Shown piece by piece: positions 25,243 through 33,446 of a stretch of DNA of 64,000 nucleotides. Both the position numbers and the translations under genes were made by a program. Each line of letters opens with the position of its first letter. Positions within the stretch are counted from its first letter, which is position 1. Location of the stretch: NCBI RefSeq assembly GCF_000745235.1, contig NZ_JQNL01000001.1:2170001-2234000 (forward strand), in the 5' to 3' direction. Source of the DNA: Luteibacter mycovicinus (GTDB lineage Bacteria; Pseudomonadota; Gammaproteobacteria; Xanthomonadales; Rhodanobacteraceae). Under the pieces are notes generated by a model that was given only the letters and a program-made list of their open reading frames with translations, was not told where the DNA came from and searched no databases.

Positions 25243-27018
25243 TTACGCCTGGACCATGGGACCGGGGTCCTTCAGGTACTTCTCGCGGATGGCCGTGGCG
25301 GCCCAGTACGCGAGGCCGCCGACCAGACCGGTCGGGTTGTAGCCGTTGTTCTGCGGGAACGCGTTGGCGCCGATGGCGAACACGTTGGGCACGTCCCACG
25401 ACTGCAGATAACGGTTCAGCGCCGAGGTCGATGGATCCGAGCCCATCGTCGCGCCACCGCAGGTGTGCGTGCTCTGGTACTTGGTGATGTTGTAGTGCTC
25501 GCCGTCCTTCTTCGCATCGCCGAGGATCGACAACGGATTGAGGGTGCGGCCCATCTGCAGCGCCTGACCCACGAGGAACTGCGACGCCTTGATCTCGTTG
25601 TCCTGCCAGTCGAAGGTCATCCGCAACAACGGACGGCCAAACGAATCCTTATAGGTCGGATCCAGGCTCAGATAGTTCTGGCGATACGACATGCAGGCAC
25701 CCTGCACCTCGAAGTAGAACGAGTGACGGAAGTTGTCCGCCGCCGCACGCTTCCAGTCGGTGCCCCAGTTCGGGGTACCGGCGGGCACGTTGATGCCGCG
25801 CACCGGACCCGCGCCGGGCTGACGCGCCCAGACCAGACCGCCGCCGACGAAGCCGAGCTTGCCGTTGTCGAGCTGATTGCCGTTGAGATCGTCCATCGTC
25901 GCGCCCGCGCCACCGATACCGATGAACGGGTTGGCCTGCACGCTCTTGTCGAAGAACATCACCGTGCGGTTGAGGTTCTGGTACGAGTAGTTGCGACCGA
26001 TGGTGCCCGTCTGCGTCACCGGGTCATAGGCCTTGCCGATGCCCGATACCAGCATCAGGTGCACGTTGAACAGCTGGAACGCGCACAGCAGGACGATGTC
26101 CGCCGGCTGCTCCACTTCACGGCCCTGCGCGTCGAGGTACGTAACGCCCGTCGCCTTCTTGCCTGTGCTGTCGAGGTTGACCTTGAGCACCTGCGAGTTG
26201 GCGCGCAGCTCGAAGTTCGGCTTGATGCGCAGCGCCGGCAGGATCGAAACGTTGGGGCTGGCCTTGGAGTAATTCAGGCAACCGTAATCGCTGCAGAAAC
26301 CGCAGGCATTGCACGGACCCATCTGGCAGCCGTACGGATTCACATACGGACCCGAGGCATTGGACGTGGGAATCGGATACGGATGCCAGCCCATTTCCTT
26401 CGCGCCCTTGTAGAACTGTTCGGCGCCGAGGTAATTCGGGTTAGGCCCCAGCGGGTATTCCTTCGAACGCGAGCCTTCGAAGGGGTTGCCGCCCTCCTGC
26501 AGCACGCCGTTGATCACGCCCGCCTTGCCCGAGGTGCCGCAGACGCGCTCGAACATGTCCAGGTGCGGTTCCAGGTCGTCATAGCTGACCGGGAAATCCT
26601 GGATCGTCATGTCGGCGGGAATGAAGGCCTTGCCATAACGGTGTTCCATGTTCGTACGCAGGTACATGTCTTCGGGCAGCGGACGGAAATGGCAACCCGA
26701 CCAGTGCGTACCCGCACCGCCCACGCCCGTACCGGGCTTGAACGAACCCATCTGCCGATACGGCACGGCATCCGACGCGCTGTTGTGGCGAATGGTGACG
26801 GTTTCCTGATTGAGACTCTGCAGGAACCGGCGATGCACCGAGCCTTCGAGCTCATCGACGACCTTGGGATAGGCGAAGTCGGGCTGCGTATCGCGGTCGG
26901 CGCCGCGCTCGAGCGCCACGACATGGAGGCCTGCCTCGGTCAGTTCCTTCGCGAGGATCGCGCCGGTCCAGCCCATGCCGACGATGACGGCGTCCACTTT
27001 CGGTTTCACGGTAGCCAT
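25243..27018 (-). CDS. FAD subunit of gluconate 2-dehydrogenase-type enzyme (GMC oxidoreductase)
   Basis: 591 residues. The Rossmann motif near the start is VIVGMGWTGAILAKEL, the FAD-contact loop is GTGVGGAGTHWSG, and the C-terminal GMC region contains HTCGGATMGSDP and FAIGANAFPQNNGYNP. This identifies the large flavoprotein of the periplasmic three-subunit family oxidising gluconate, 2-ketogluconate, sorbitol or fructose. A conserved cysteine cluster (GCQMGPCNACGFCSDYGC) is probably a [3Fe-4S] site as in related dehydrogenases. It is 4 bp downstream of the Tat-exported subunit 3, which is believed to piggyback it across the membrane. Confidence 0.93.
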   Translation of the reverse strand: MATVKPKVDAVIVGMGWTGAILAKELTEAGLHVVALERGADRDTQPDFAYPKVVDELEGSVHRRFLQSLNQETVTIRHNSASDAVPYRQMGSFKPGTGVGGAGTHWSGCHFRPLPEDMYLRTNMEHRYGKAFIPADMTIQDFPVSYDDLEPHLDMFERVCGTSGKAGVINGVLQEGGNPFEGSRSKEYPLGPNPNYLGAEQFYKGAKEMGWHPYPIPTSNASGPYVNPYGCQMGPCNACGFCSDYGCLNYSKASPNVSILPALRIKPNFELRANSQVLKVNLDSTGKKATGVTYLDAQGREVEQPADIVLLCAFQLFNVHLMLVSGIGKAYDPVTQTGTIGRNYSYQNLNRTVMFFDKSVQANPFIGIGGAGATMDDLNGNQLDNGKLGFVGGGLVWARQPGAGPVRGINVPAGTPNWGTDWKRAAADNFRHSFYFEVQGACMSYRQNYLSLDPTYKDSFGRPLLRMTFDWQDNEIKASQFLVGQALQMGRTLNPLSILGDAKKDGEHYNITKYQSTHTCGGATMGSDPSTSALNRYLQSWDVPNVFAIGANAFPQNNGYNPTGLVGGLAYWAATAIREKYLKDPGPMVQA

Positions 27019-27022
27019 CGTC

Positions 27023-27751
27023 TCAACCCCTCTTGCCGGACAGATCGACCGGCGGCAGCGGATACGGTTTGTCGCGCACCGTAATCCAGTCCAGGTAATC
27101 GGCGCGCATGCCGGGGTAGCCGATCATCTTCCACGCGGCCATGCCGCGGTTGCCGCCATAACGGGGATCGGCGAAGTAGCCGTTCTTCACTTCGTTGAGG
27201 ATGTTGGTGAAGAACAGCTTGGACGAGATGTCCTCCAGCTTGAGCTTGCCGCTCTCGGCCGCCTTGAGCAGTTCTTCCTGCCGGGTGTGCTCGAGCTGGG
27301 CGAAGGTCTTGCCGTCGAAGGTCTTCCTGCAATGCGCGTCGATCGCGTTGAGGCCGACACGGATGATGTCGCGCAGCGTGAGGCGGCCCTGATAGCCGAA
27401 CTCCGGCGGGGCTTCGAGGAAGGGACCCTGCATGTACCAGATGGCGCCATTGGCGTACGGCGTCTGCATGTGGCGGTCGAGAAACTCGGGCACGCCGGTC
27501 TCGACGGCACCGGGGCCGACGTCGTCACTGGGGATCAGCCGGTCGCAGATGGCGACCATGCAGGTCCATTCCACGTCCTTGAAGAAATTCGGTTTGTACC
27601 CGGCACCGCTCTCAGCGGTGGCGCCGTCACCTGGCTTGTGCGTGGCTGTCGCGGCGAGCGGGAGAGCGGCAGCGAGCGGGGCCATGGTCAGGCCAAGCAG
27701 GATACGGCGTCGCGATTGCAACGCGGCGTTGGTTTCGTCCGGTGAGGACAT
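27023..27751 (-). CDS. Gluconate 2-dehydrogenase subunit 3 (Tat-exported)
   Basis: 242 residues with a twin-arginine signal (SRRRILLGLTMAPLAAAL) and the gluconate_2-dh3 fold: CDRLIPSDDVGPGAVETG, FLDRHMQTPYANGA, and the C-terminal YFADPRYGGNRGMAAWKMIG. The subunit is needed for export and stability of the flavoprotein. First gene of the three-gene operon; a hairpin with U-run precedes it. Confidence 0.92.
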   Translation of the reverse strand: MSSPDETNAALQSRRRILLGLTMAPLAAALPLAATATHKPGDGATAESGAGYKPNFFKDVEWTCMVAICDRLIPSDDVGPGAVETGVPEFLDRHMQTPYANGAIWYMQGPFLEAPPEFGYQGRLTLRDIIRVGLNAIDAHCRKTFDGKTFAQLEHTRQEELLKAAESGKLKLEDISSKLFFTNILNEVKNGYFADPRYGGNRGMAAWKMIGYPGMRADYLDWITVRDKPYPLPPVDLSGKRG

Positions 27752-27789
27752 GGCTGGCTCCGGGGCGGCAGGCTGGCTTAAGACAATAG

Positions 27790-27817
27790 AAAAACCACCG
27801 ACGGTCTTACTGTCGGT
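27790..27817 (-). terminator. Terminator-like hairpin in front of the dehydrogenase operon
   Basis: Minus strand ACCGACAGT AAG ACCGTCGGT folds with one mismatch, then GG and TTTTT. It lies 36-66 nt before the subunit 3 start and downstream of the AraC gene on the same strand, so it either ends the AraC transcript or attenuates the dehydrogenase operon. Confidence 0.6.
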
Positions 27818-27903
27818 CGATATACTTCAGTTATGAACTAATGTGACACGTGCATGTTACAGGTGTCTTATCGACCGATGTCGTCATATCTGCATTGCGT
27901 TTT

Positions 27904-28785
27904 TTACAGGGGTGCCGTGCGCCGCTCTGTGTCCTTACCCGGGGACAAACCGAACATCCGCGAATACTCCCGGGTGAACTGCGAAACACTTTCGTATCCC
28001 ACGGCAAAGGCGGCACCGCTCGCCGACCTGCCCTCACCCGTCATGAGGCGACGCGCCTCGATCAGCCGCAGCTGTTTCTGAAACTGCTTCGGCGACAACG
28101 ACGTCACCGCACGAAAATGCTGATGAAACGACGACGGGCTCATATCGGCGATGGCAGCGAGCCGCTCGACCGGAATGGATTGCGCAAACTCCGAGCGAAG
28201 CACCGCTACCGCGCGTGCCACGCGCTGGGCGTGCCCCTCCTGCCAGCCGAGGCGCCTTATCGCCGGACCATGCCGCCCGGCAAGCAACCAGTAGTGCAAC
28301 TCGCGCACCAGCGACGTGTGCAGGATAGGCACCGCACCCGGCCGGTCGAGCAGCTGCATGAGGCGCAGCGCGCTGGCGGCCACCTCAGCATCGGTCGGCT
28401 CGGCACGGACATCCGGGCCACCGGCCGGCGTGCCCGCTTCCATCGCGAGCGCCAGCTCGGCGATCAGGCGCGTGTCCAGATCCATGACCAGTGAAAAGTA
28501 CGGTGCGTCTTGGCTCGCCGTCACGATCTGGCTCACGGTGGGAACGTCGGCCGTGATCAGCAGCGAATCACCCGGTTCCAGCGACACGGTTTGCGCACCC
28601 AGGGTCACCTGCTTGCCGCCCTGAAGTACCAGACAGACCAATGGCTGGGAGATGGCGTAGACCAGTCCGCTGGGCTCGGTCGAACGGATCGTCGTCAGGC
28701 CGGGAATGGGCGTCTGGGCAAGCCCCGTCGCGTCGGCATGTGCGGCGACATAACGGCGAACGGCGGTGAGAAGGGCCTCGGTCAT
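27904..28785 (-). CDS. AraC-family regulator (AraC_N type)
   Basis: 293 residues: N-terminal cupin-like AraC_N domain (QPLVCLVLQGGKQVTLG) and C-terminal double HTH (LAAIADMSPSSFHQHFRAVT; AAFAVGYESVSQFTREYSRM). Proteins of this subgroup are usually divergent from a single short-chain dehydrogenase or aldo-keto reductase, as here. The ATG 28785 is taken as start by fold; the ribosome-binding site is weak, and an upstream in-frame extension is less likely. It could also influence the dehydrogenase operon downstream. Confidence 0.87.
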   Translation of the reverse strand: MTEALLTAVRRYVAAHADATGLAQTPIPGLTTIRSTEPSGLVYAISQPLVCLVLQGGKQVTLGAQTVSLEPGDSLLITADVPTVSQIVTASQDAPYFSLVMDLDTRLIAELALAMEAGTPAGGPDVRAEPTDAEVAASALRLMQLLDRPGAVPILHTSLVRELHYWLLAGRHGPAIRRLGWQEGHAQRVARAVAVLRSEFAQSIPVERLAAIADMSPSSFHQHFRAVTSLSPKQFQKQLRLIEARRLMTGEGRSASGAAFAVGYESVSQFTREYSRMFGLSPGKDTERRTAPL

Positions 28786-28919
28786 GAGGTGAAAGCTAAC
28801 GCATCCCAGGCGCCGCATCGGCCCCGTTGGAGGAAAAGGCAAACAACGTCGAGGTTACGGCAACGACGCGGGAGACGCCGACACCTATCGTTTCCTTCAT
28901 CCCAAACGGAGCCAGCGAC

Positions 28920-29675
28920 ATGACCACGATCACCCTGATTACCGGCGGCAGCCGCGGCCTCGGCCGCAACACCGCACTGAGCGTCGCGCGCCACGGCGGC
29001 GATGTCGTCATCACCTACCGCAGCCGTCGCGACGAAGCCGATGCGGTGGTCGCCGAGATCGAGTCGCTCGGTCGCAAGGCGGTCGCGCTTCCGCTGGACA
29101 CCGGCGACAGCCGAAGCTTTGCGGCGTTCGCGGAGAGCCTTGCGAAGGTCCTGCGCGAAACCTGGAACCGCGATACGTTCGACCACCTGGTCAACAACGC
29201 CGGACACGGCGATTACGCGCTGATCCAGGACACCACCGAAGCTCAGTTCGACTCGCTGGTCGACGTCCACTTCAAGGGCGTGTACTTCCTCACCCAGTCG
29301 CTGCTGACCCTGCTCGCCGATGGCGGTCGCATCATCAACCTGTCTTCGGGACTCACGCGCGTCTCGTATCCCGGGTATGCCGCGTATGCCGCCGCCAAGG
29401 CAGCGGTAGAAGTCCTGACCGTCTACATGGCCAGAGAACTGGGCAGCCGCGGTATCGCCGTGAACACCGTCGCGCCCGGCGCCATCGAAACCGACTTCGG
29501 TGGCGGTGCCGTGCGCGACAATCCGGAGATCAACAAGATCTTTGCCGACATGACGGCGCTCGGTCGCGCAGGTGTGCCCGACGATATCGGCCCGATGATC
29601 GCCAGCCTGCTTTCGGCGGATAACCGCTGGGTGACGGCGCAGCGAATCGAGGTGTCGGGCGGTCAGGCGATATGA
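28920..29675 (+). CDS. Short-chain dehydrogenase/reductase
   Basis: 251 residues with classical SDR features: NAD(P) motif TGGSRGLG, NNAGHGDY, active-site Ser in NLSSGLTRVS and Tyr-x3-Lys in YAAYAAAKAA, then PGAIETDFGGG. An Arg after the glycine motif (TYRSRRDE) suggests NADPH. CGGAG lies 10 nt before the ATG; the frame is open upstream to 28827 but without a ribosome-binding site. Divergent from the AraC regulator. Substrate unknown. Confidence 0.9.
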   Translation: MTTITLITGGSRGLGRNTALSVARHGGDVVITYRSRRDEADAVVAEIESLGRKAVALPLDTGDSRSFAAFAESLAKVLRETWNRDTFDHLVNNAGHGDYALIQDTTEAQFDSLVDVHFKGVYFLTQSLLTLLADGGRIINLSSGLTRVSYPGYAAYAAAKAAVEVLTVYMARELGSRGIAVNTVAPGAIETDFGGGAVRDNPEINKIFADMTALGRAGVPDDIGPMIASLLSADNRWVTAQRIEVSGGQAI

Positions 29676-29685
29676 GCGATTCGCC

Positions 29686-30600
29686 CTAAGCGATACCTGG
29701 GAGGGTGGCGATGGCGTCCACCAGATAGTCGATCAGACGTCGCACGCGCGCGACGTCCGATCTCCCCGGAACCATCAACAGGTTGAGCGGCACGGCCACC
29801 GGGCGATGATCCGGCAGCACGGGGACCACCGTCCCTGTCACCAGCAGGTCGTCCACCATCCATCGGTGAGCCGACACGATGCCTCGCCCTGCCACGACAG
29901 CCGCTCGCGCAGCCAGACCGTGGTCGACACGCAGACGACCTGTGACCGGGATCGCGTGACGCACACCGTCCGGACCGTCGAGCAGGAGGACGTCGCTGCC
30001 GATCACGTTCGACATGCGGATGCTGTCATGCCCGATGAGATCGTCTGGCGATGCAGGTGTGCCGCGAGAGGCCAGGTAGGCGGGAGAGGCCACCAGCAAG
30101 CGCTGACTGGAGCCGAGCGCGCGCAGTTTCATCGAGCTGTTGTCGAGGGGCCCGAGGCGAATGGCGATATCCACGCCTTCCCGCACCAGATCGATCCGCT
30201 CATCGGTGAGCCCGAGTTCCACCTCGATATCGGGGTACCGATCCTGAAATGCGAAGATCAACGGCGTGATGTGGAGGATGCCCAGAGCGCTCGTCGTCGA
30301 GAGACGAACCGTACCGGCATTGGCGCCGCGGTGATCGCTGACTTCGTCGGCGGCCTTCTCGACCAGCCGGAGGATCTGCAGAGCTGAGGCGTAGAAGCGC
30401 GCGCCTTCGTCGGTCAGGGTCATGCGGCGCGTCGTCCGACTGAGCAATGGTGCTCCCACAGCGGCCTCGAGTTCGCGCAGATGGCGCGTGACCGTCGACT
30501 GTCCCAGGCCGCTTTCGCGTGCCACCGCAGACAGGCTGCCTCGCTCCGCGACGCGCACGAAGGTGCGCATGCGTTCCAGCGTCAGATCGGATCTATCCAT
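29686..30600 (-). CDS. LysR-family regulator
   Basis: 304 residues: N-terminal winged HTH (FVRVAERGSLSAVARESGL, STVTRHLRELE) and a LysR substrate-binding domain of the CrgA/DmlR-like group (DIAIRLGPLDNSSM). Start ATG 30600 is where the HTH homology begins; an upstream ATG at 30630 would run into the palindromic operator. Divergent from an NAD(P)H oxidoreductase gene across 86 bp. Confidence 0.9.
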   Translation of the reverse strand: MDRSDLTLERMRTFVRVAERGSLSAVARESGLGQSTVTRHLRELEAAVGAPLLSRTTRRMTLTDEGARFYASALQILRLVEKAADEVSDHRGANAGTVRLSTTSALGILHITPLIFAFQDRYPDIEVELGLTDERIDLVREGVDIAIRLGPLDNSSMKLRALGSSQRLLVASPAYLASRGTPASPDDLIGHDSIRMSNVIGSDVLLLDGPDGVRHAIPVTGRLRVDHGLAARAAVVAGRGIVSAHRWMVDDLLVTGTVVPVLPDHRPVAVPLNLLMVPGRSDVARVRRLIDYLVDAIATLPGIA

Positions 30601-30620
30601 TTTTCGGCACTGAGTTATGC

Positions 30621-30643
30621 ATCCATCCATATAGTGGATGGAT
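30621..30643. promoter_or_regulatory. LysR operator palindrome
   Basis: Perfect 8-bp inverted repeat ATCCATCC / GGATGGAT with a 7-nt AT-rich centre, in the middle of the 86-bp intergenic region between the LysR gene and its divergent partner. Fits a T-N11-A-type LysR site. Confidence 0.7.
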
Positions 30644-30686
30644 CACCTGTTGGCTACCGTGAGGTCATTCGACATCCGGAGTCTTT

Positions 30687-31481
30687 ATGAAGGTTTTGCT
30701 TGTTTTTGCTCATCCTGAGCCCCGCTCACTCAATGGTTCACTGCGCGATGTCGCCATCGCGGAGCTGCTGGCTCAGGGCCACGACGTGCGTCAGACCGAT
30801 CTGTACGCTCAGCGGTGGAAAGCGGTGGTCGATCGCGATGACTTCCCTGCCCTCCGGAGTGACGACCGTCTGCATCCCGCACGTGCTTCGGCTGAAGCCT
30901 TTGCCTCGGGAACCCTGACCGATGACGTGCGCGAGGAACAGGAGAAGCTGCTCTGGGCCGACGCGGTGATTCTGCAGTTCCCCCTGTGGTGGTACACGAT
31001 GCCGGCGATTCTCAAAGGATGGATCGATCGCGTGTACGCCTGTGGTTTCGCGTACGGCGTCGGCGAGCATAGCGACAGGCATTGGGGCGACCGTTTCGGC
31101 GAAGGCACGCTCGCGGGCAAGCGCGCCATGCTCGTCGTCACCGCCGGTGGCTGGGAGGAGCACTACGGGCCACGCGGGATCAACGGGCCTATCGATGACC
31201 TGCTCTTTCCGATCAACCACGGGGTACTGCACTACCCGGGGTTCGACGTCCTGCCGCCGTTCGTCGCCTACCGTCTGGATCGCATGGGCGAGGACGCGTT
31301 TCCCGCGATGGCCGAAGCGTTACGCGAGCGCATGCGCAATCTGGCGATCACGTCTCCGATTCCTTTCCGGCGACAGAATGGGGGCGACTACGAGATACCG
31401 AGCTTGCGCCTGCGTGACGGGCTTGGACAGGATACGGTCGGATTCGGACTTCATCAGGACACTGGCACGGCACCCTGTTGA
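30687..31481 (+). CDS. NAD(P)H:quinone oxidoreductase, flavodoxin-2 fold
   Basis: 264 residues. N-terminal FAHPEPRSLNGSL binds the FMN/FAD phosphate; FPLWWYTMPAILKGWIDRV is the NQO1/MdaB-family substrate and flavin signature. Two-electron reduction of quinones avoids semiquinone toxicity. The sequence extends about 50 residues beyond compact MdaB proteins, as in human NQO1-like members. Expression is probably controlled by the divergent LysR protein. It ends before a strong hairpin. Confidence 0.88.
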   Translation: MKVLLVFAHPEPRSLNGSLRDVAIAELLAQGHDVRQTDLYAQRWKAVVDRDDFPALRSDDRLHPARASAEAFASGTLTDDVREEQEKLLWADAVILQFPLWWYTMPAILKGWIDRVYACGFAYGVGEHSDRHWGDRFGEGTLAGKRAMLVVTAGGWEEHYGPRGINGPIDDLLFPINHGVLHYPGFDVLPPFVAYRLDRMGEDAFPAMAEALRERMRNLAITSPIPFRRQNGGDYEIPSLRLRDGLGQDTVGFGLHQDTGTAPC

Positions 31482-31500
31482 AGCGGAGCCCATGGCTCGA

Positions 31501-31537
31501 AACCCGGTGCTCGATCGTACGGACCGAGCACCGGGTT
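31501..31537. terminator. Bidirectional terminator hairpin
   Basis: Perfect 13-bp stem AACCCGGTGCTCG / CGAGCACCGGGTT with an 11-nt loop, between convergent genes (quinone reductase and DUF1330). No long U-run, but the location supports termination of both. Confidence 0.7.
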
Positions 31538-31550
31538 CCGTGGGTGTCGG

Positions 31551-31838
31551 TCAGACCCCTTCGACCATGAACACCCGGTAGTCCGCACCCTTGAACCGAT
31601 GCGCGCGCGCCTCGGTGTACTCCCGACTGTTGTACCAGGCCAGCGCTTCGGCCTTCGTCGGGAAGCTGATGATGACCGCACCCTCGACCTCGGGCCCTTC
31701 GAGCGTCTCGATCTCACCGTAGAACGCGTGCGGCGTGATGGGATGGTTTCCGCGCGCCTCACTGGCTTTCTCTGCGTAGATCTTCATCTCTTCCGGATCC
31801 TTGGTGCGATCGCGGGAAAACACGACATAAGTCGCCAT
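31551..31838 (-). CDS. DUF1330 family protein
   Basis: 95 residues of ferredoxin-like alpha/beta fold: YVVFSRDRTKDPEEMKIYAE, GEIETLEG, and IISFPTKAEALAWYNSREY are hallmark DUF1330 segments. Family function is unsettled; it resembles dimeric alpha-beta barrel stress proteins. It follows the SDR gene by 27 bp and is likely in the TetR-controlled transcript. Confidence 0.88.
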   Translation of the reverse strand: MATYVVFSRDRTKDPEEMKIYAEKASEARGNHPITPHAFYGEIETLEGPEVEGAVIISFPTKAEALAWYNSREYTEARAHRFKGADYRVFMVEGV

Positions 31839-31865
31839 AGTTCACATCCTGAGGGGTGGGTGGAC

Positions 31866-32600
31866 TTACCAGGGAAGCGTCTTGCCGAGGTAGGTGAAGC
31901 TACCCGTCGGGCCGTTGGCATCGAGCAAGGCCATACCGACGCTGCTCTTCGCACCGGTCGGCACATCGATCTCGCCGTTGCCACCGTTCATCTCGGTCTG
32001 CACATAACCCGGATGCACCGCGTTGACCTTGATCGGCGTGTCGCGCAGTTCATAAGCAAGATGCACGGTCCACGAATTGATGGCGGTCTTCGACGCATCG
32101 TACGCCGGCACCTTGAAGCTGTAGATCGGCGAGTTCGGATCGACGTGCAGCGTGATCGAGCCGAGCTGGCTGGAGACGTTGACGATACGCGCCGCCGGGG
32201 CTTTCCTCAGCAGCGGGAGGAAGGCGTTGGTCACTTCGACGACCGCGAACACGTTGGTGTCGAAGGTCTCGCGCCATGCCTGCAGCGTCTGCTCGGACGG
32301 GGCCTTGCTCATGTCGTCGACGAGGATGCCCGCGTTGTTCACCAGGATGTCGAGCTTGCCGTACTTCTCGCCGACTTCCGCCACGGCCTTTCTGATGCTT
32401 TCGCTGTCGGTGACATCGAGCGCAATCGGTTCGACGGTGAGGCCTTCGGCCTTGAGCTTGTCCGCCGCCGCCTTGGTACGACCGGCGTCGCGGCCAGCCA
32501 GCAGCGCGATCACACCTTCCTGCGCCAGCTGACGGACGGTTTCCTGACCGATGCCGCGGGTGGCGCCGGTGACGAGGGCGACTTTCTGCGTGGTGTTCAT
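31866..32600 (-). CDS. Short-chain dehydrogenase/reductase, carbonyl-reductase-like
   Basis: 244 residues: TGATRGIG cofactor motif, NNAGILVDD, catalytic Ser in NVSSQLGS and YDASK active site. The spacing and the C-terminal PTGSFTYLGKTLPW match plant/bacterial carbonyl reductase-like SDRs acting on reactive carbonyls. It is divergent from the TetR gene, with the TetR operator between, and is followed by DUF1330. Confidence 0.9.
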   Translation of the reverse strand: MNTTQKVALVTGATRGIGQETVRQLAQEGVIALLAGRDAGRTKAAADKLKAEGLTVEPIALDVTDSESIRKAVAEVGEKYGKLDILVNNAGILVDDMSKAPSEQTLQAWRETFDTNVFAVVEVTNAFLPLLRKAPAARIVNVSSQLGSITLHVDPNSPIYSFKVPAYDASKTAINSWTVHLAYELRDTPIKVNAVHPGYVQTEMNGGNGEIDVPTGAKSSVGMALLDANGPTGSFTYLGKTLPW

Positions 32601-32703
32601 TCCAGATCCTTGCTCGGTGGGTTGGGAATATCGCTGCGTTCGACATGTGGATGGCCTGCCGGACTTAAAACCCGTCAGTTCAGATATTCCTCGAAAAAAA
32701 TAC

Positions 32704-32718
32704 TAGACGACCGGTCTA
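32704..32718. promoter_or_regulatory. TetR operator, site 1
   Basis: TAGACGACCGGTCTA: TAGAC / GTCTA arms with 5-bp centre. It is in the divergent SDR/TetR promoter region, 21 bp before the TetR start, and differs from site 2 by one base. Confidence 0.8.
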
Positions 32719-32739
32719 ATGGCGTGTAGAGTTCTTCCC

Positions 32740-33348
32740 ATGAGCCCAGCCACCGCCATCAACGAATCGTCCGACGTCCGCGCCAGGATCCTGGCCACGG
32801 GTCAGCGCATCATGGGCGGCAAGGGGTTCTCTGCGGTGGGCCTCAATGAAGTGCTGGCGGCCGCCGGTGTGCCGAAGGGGTCGTTCTATCACTACTTCGG
32901 ATCGAAGGACGCGTTCGGTGAGGCCTTGCTCGAGGACTACTTCGAGGAGTACCTGGCCGACATGGACCGCACGCTGCGCCAGGCCGGCGGACCGGTGGCG
33001 GCTCGTCTGGAGAACTACTTTCAGGCGTGGCGGGACAACCAGTCCTTCCACGACTGCCAGGGTAAGTGCCTTGCCGTGAAGCTGGGCGCCGAGGTGGCGG
33101 ATCTGTCAGAAGTGATGCGCGCTTCGCTCAGGCGCGGCACCACGGGGATCATCCGCTACCTCGCCGAAGCGATCGAGGCCGGGGTGGCCGACGGCTCACT
33201 GTCGGTCGACGAGCCGGCGGCGGACGTGGCGCAGAGCCTGTACCAGCTCTGGCTGGGCGCCAGCGTCATGGTCAAGATCGTTCGCAACACCGAACCGTTC
33301 GACAAGGCGATGGCTACCACCCGCCAGGTTTTGAAGCTCCCGGCCTGA
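32740..33348 (+). CDS. TetR-family regulator, NemR-like
   Basis: 202 residues. The N-terminal HTH reads GFSAVGLNEVLAAAGVPKGSFYHYFGSK. The ligand domain includes DCQGKCLAVKLGAEVADLSE, whose cysteine placement resembles the NemR/AcuR group, where a cysteine senses electrophiles such as quinones, methylglyoxal or hypochlorite. I start at ATG 32740; an ATG at 32719 directly after the operator is also open. Its operator recurs before the DJ-1 operon, so it likely represses both itself/SDR and that operon. Followed by a good terminator. Confidence 0.9.
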   Translation: MSPATAINESSDVRARILATGQRIMGGKGFSAVGLNEVLAAAGVPKGSFYHYFGSKDAFGEALLEDYFEEYLADMDRTLRQAGGPVAARLENYFQAWRDNQSFHDCQGKCLAVKLGAEVADLSEVMRASLRRGTTGIIRYLAEAIEAGVADGSLSVDEPAADVAQSLYQLWLGASVMVKIVRNTEPFDKAMATTRQVLKLPA

Positions 33349-33366
33349 GGCCGGGAGGCGATACGG

Positions 33367-33391
33367 ACGCTTCTTCGCGAAGCGTTTTTTT
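33367..33391 (+). terminator. Rho-independent terminator after the TetR gene
   Basis: ACGCTTC / GAAGCGT stem with 5-nt loop followed directly by seven or more T residues. Confidence 0.85.
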
Positions 33392-33403
33392 GCCCCTAGC
33401 TAC

Positions 33404-33418
33404 TAGACGACTGGTCTA
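33404..33418. promoter_or_regulatory. TetR operator, site 2
   Basis: TAGACGACTGGTCTA, one base different from site 1, also preceded by TAC. It is 28 bp before the DJ-1 gene start and so overlaps its promoter. Confidence 0.8.
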
Positions 33419-33446
33419 CTTTTACCCAACCAATCAGGAGATTCCC

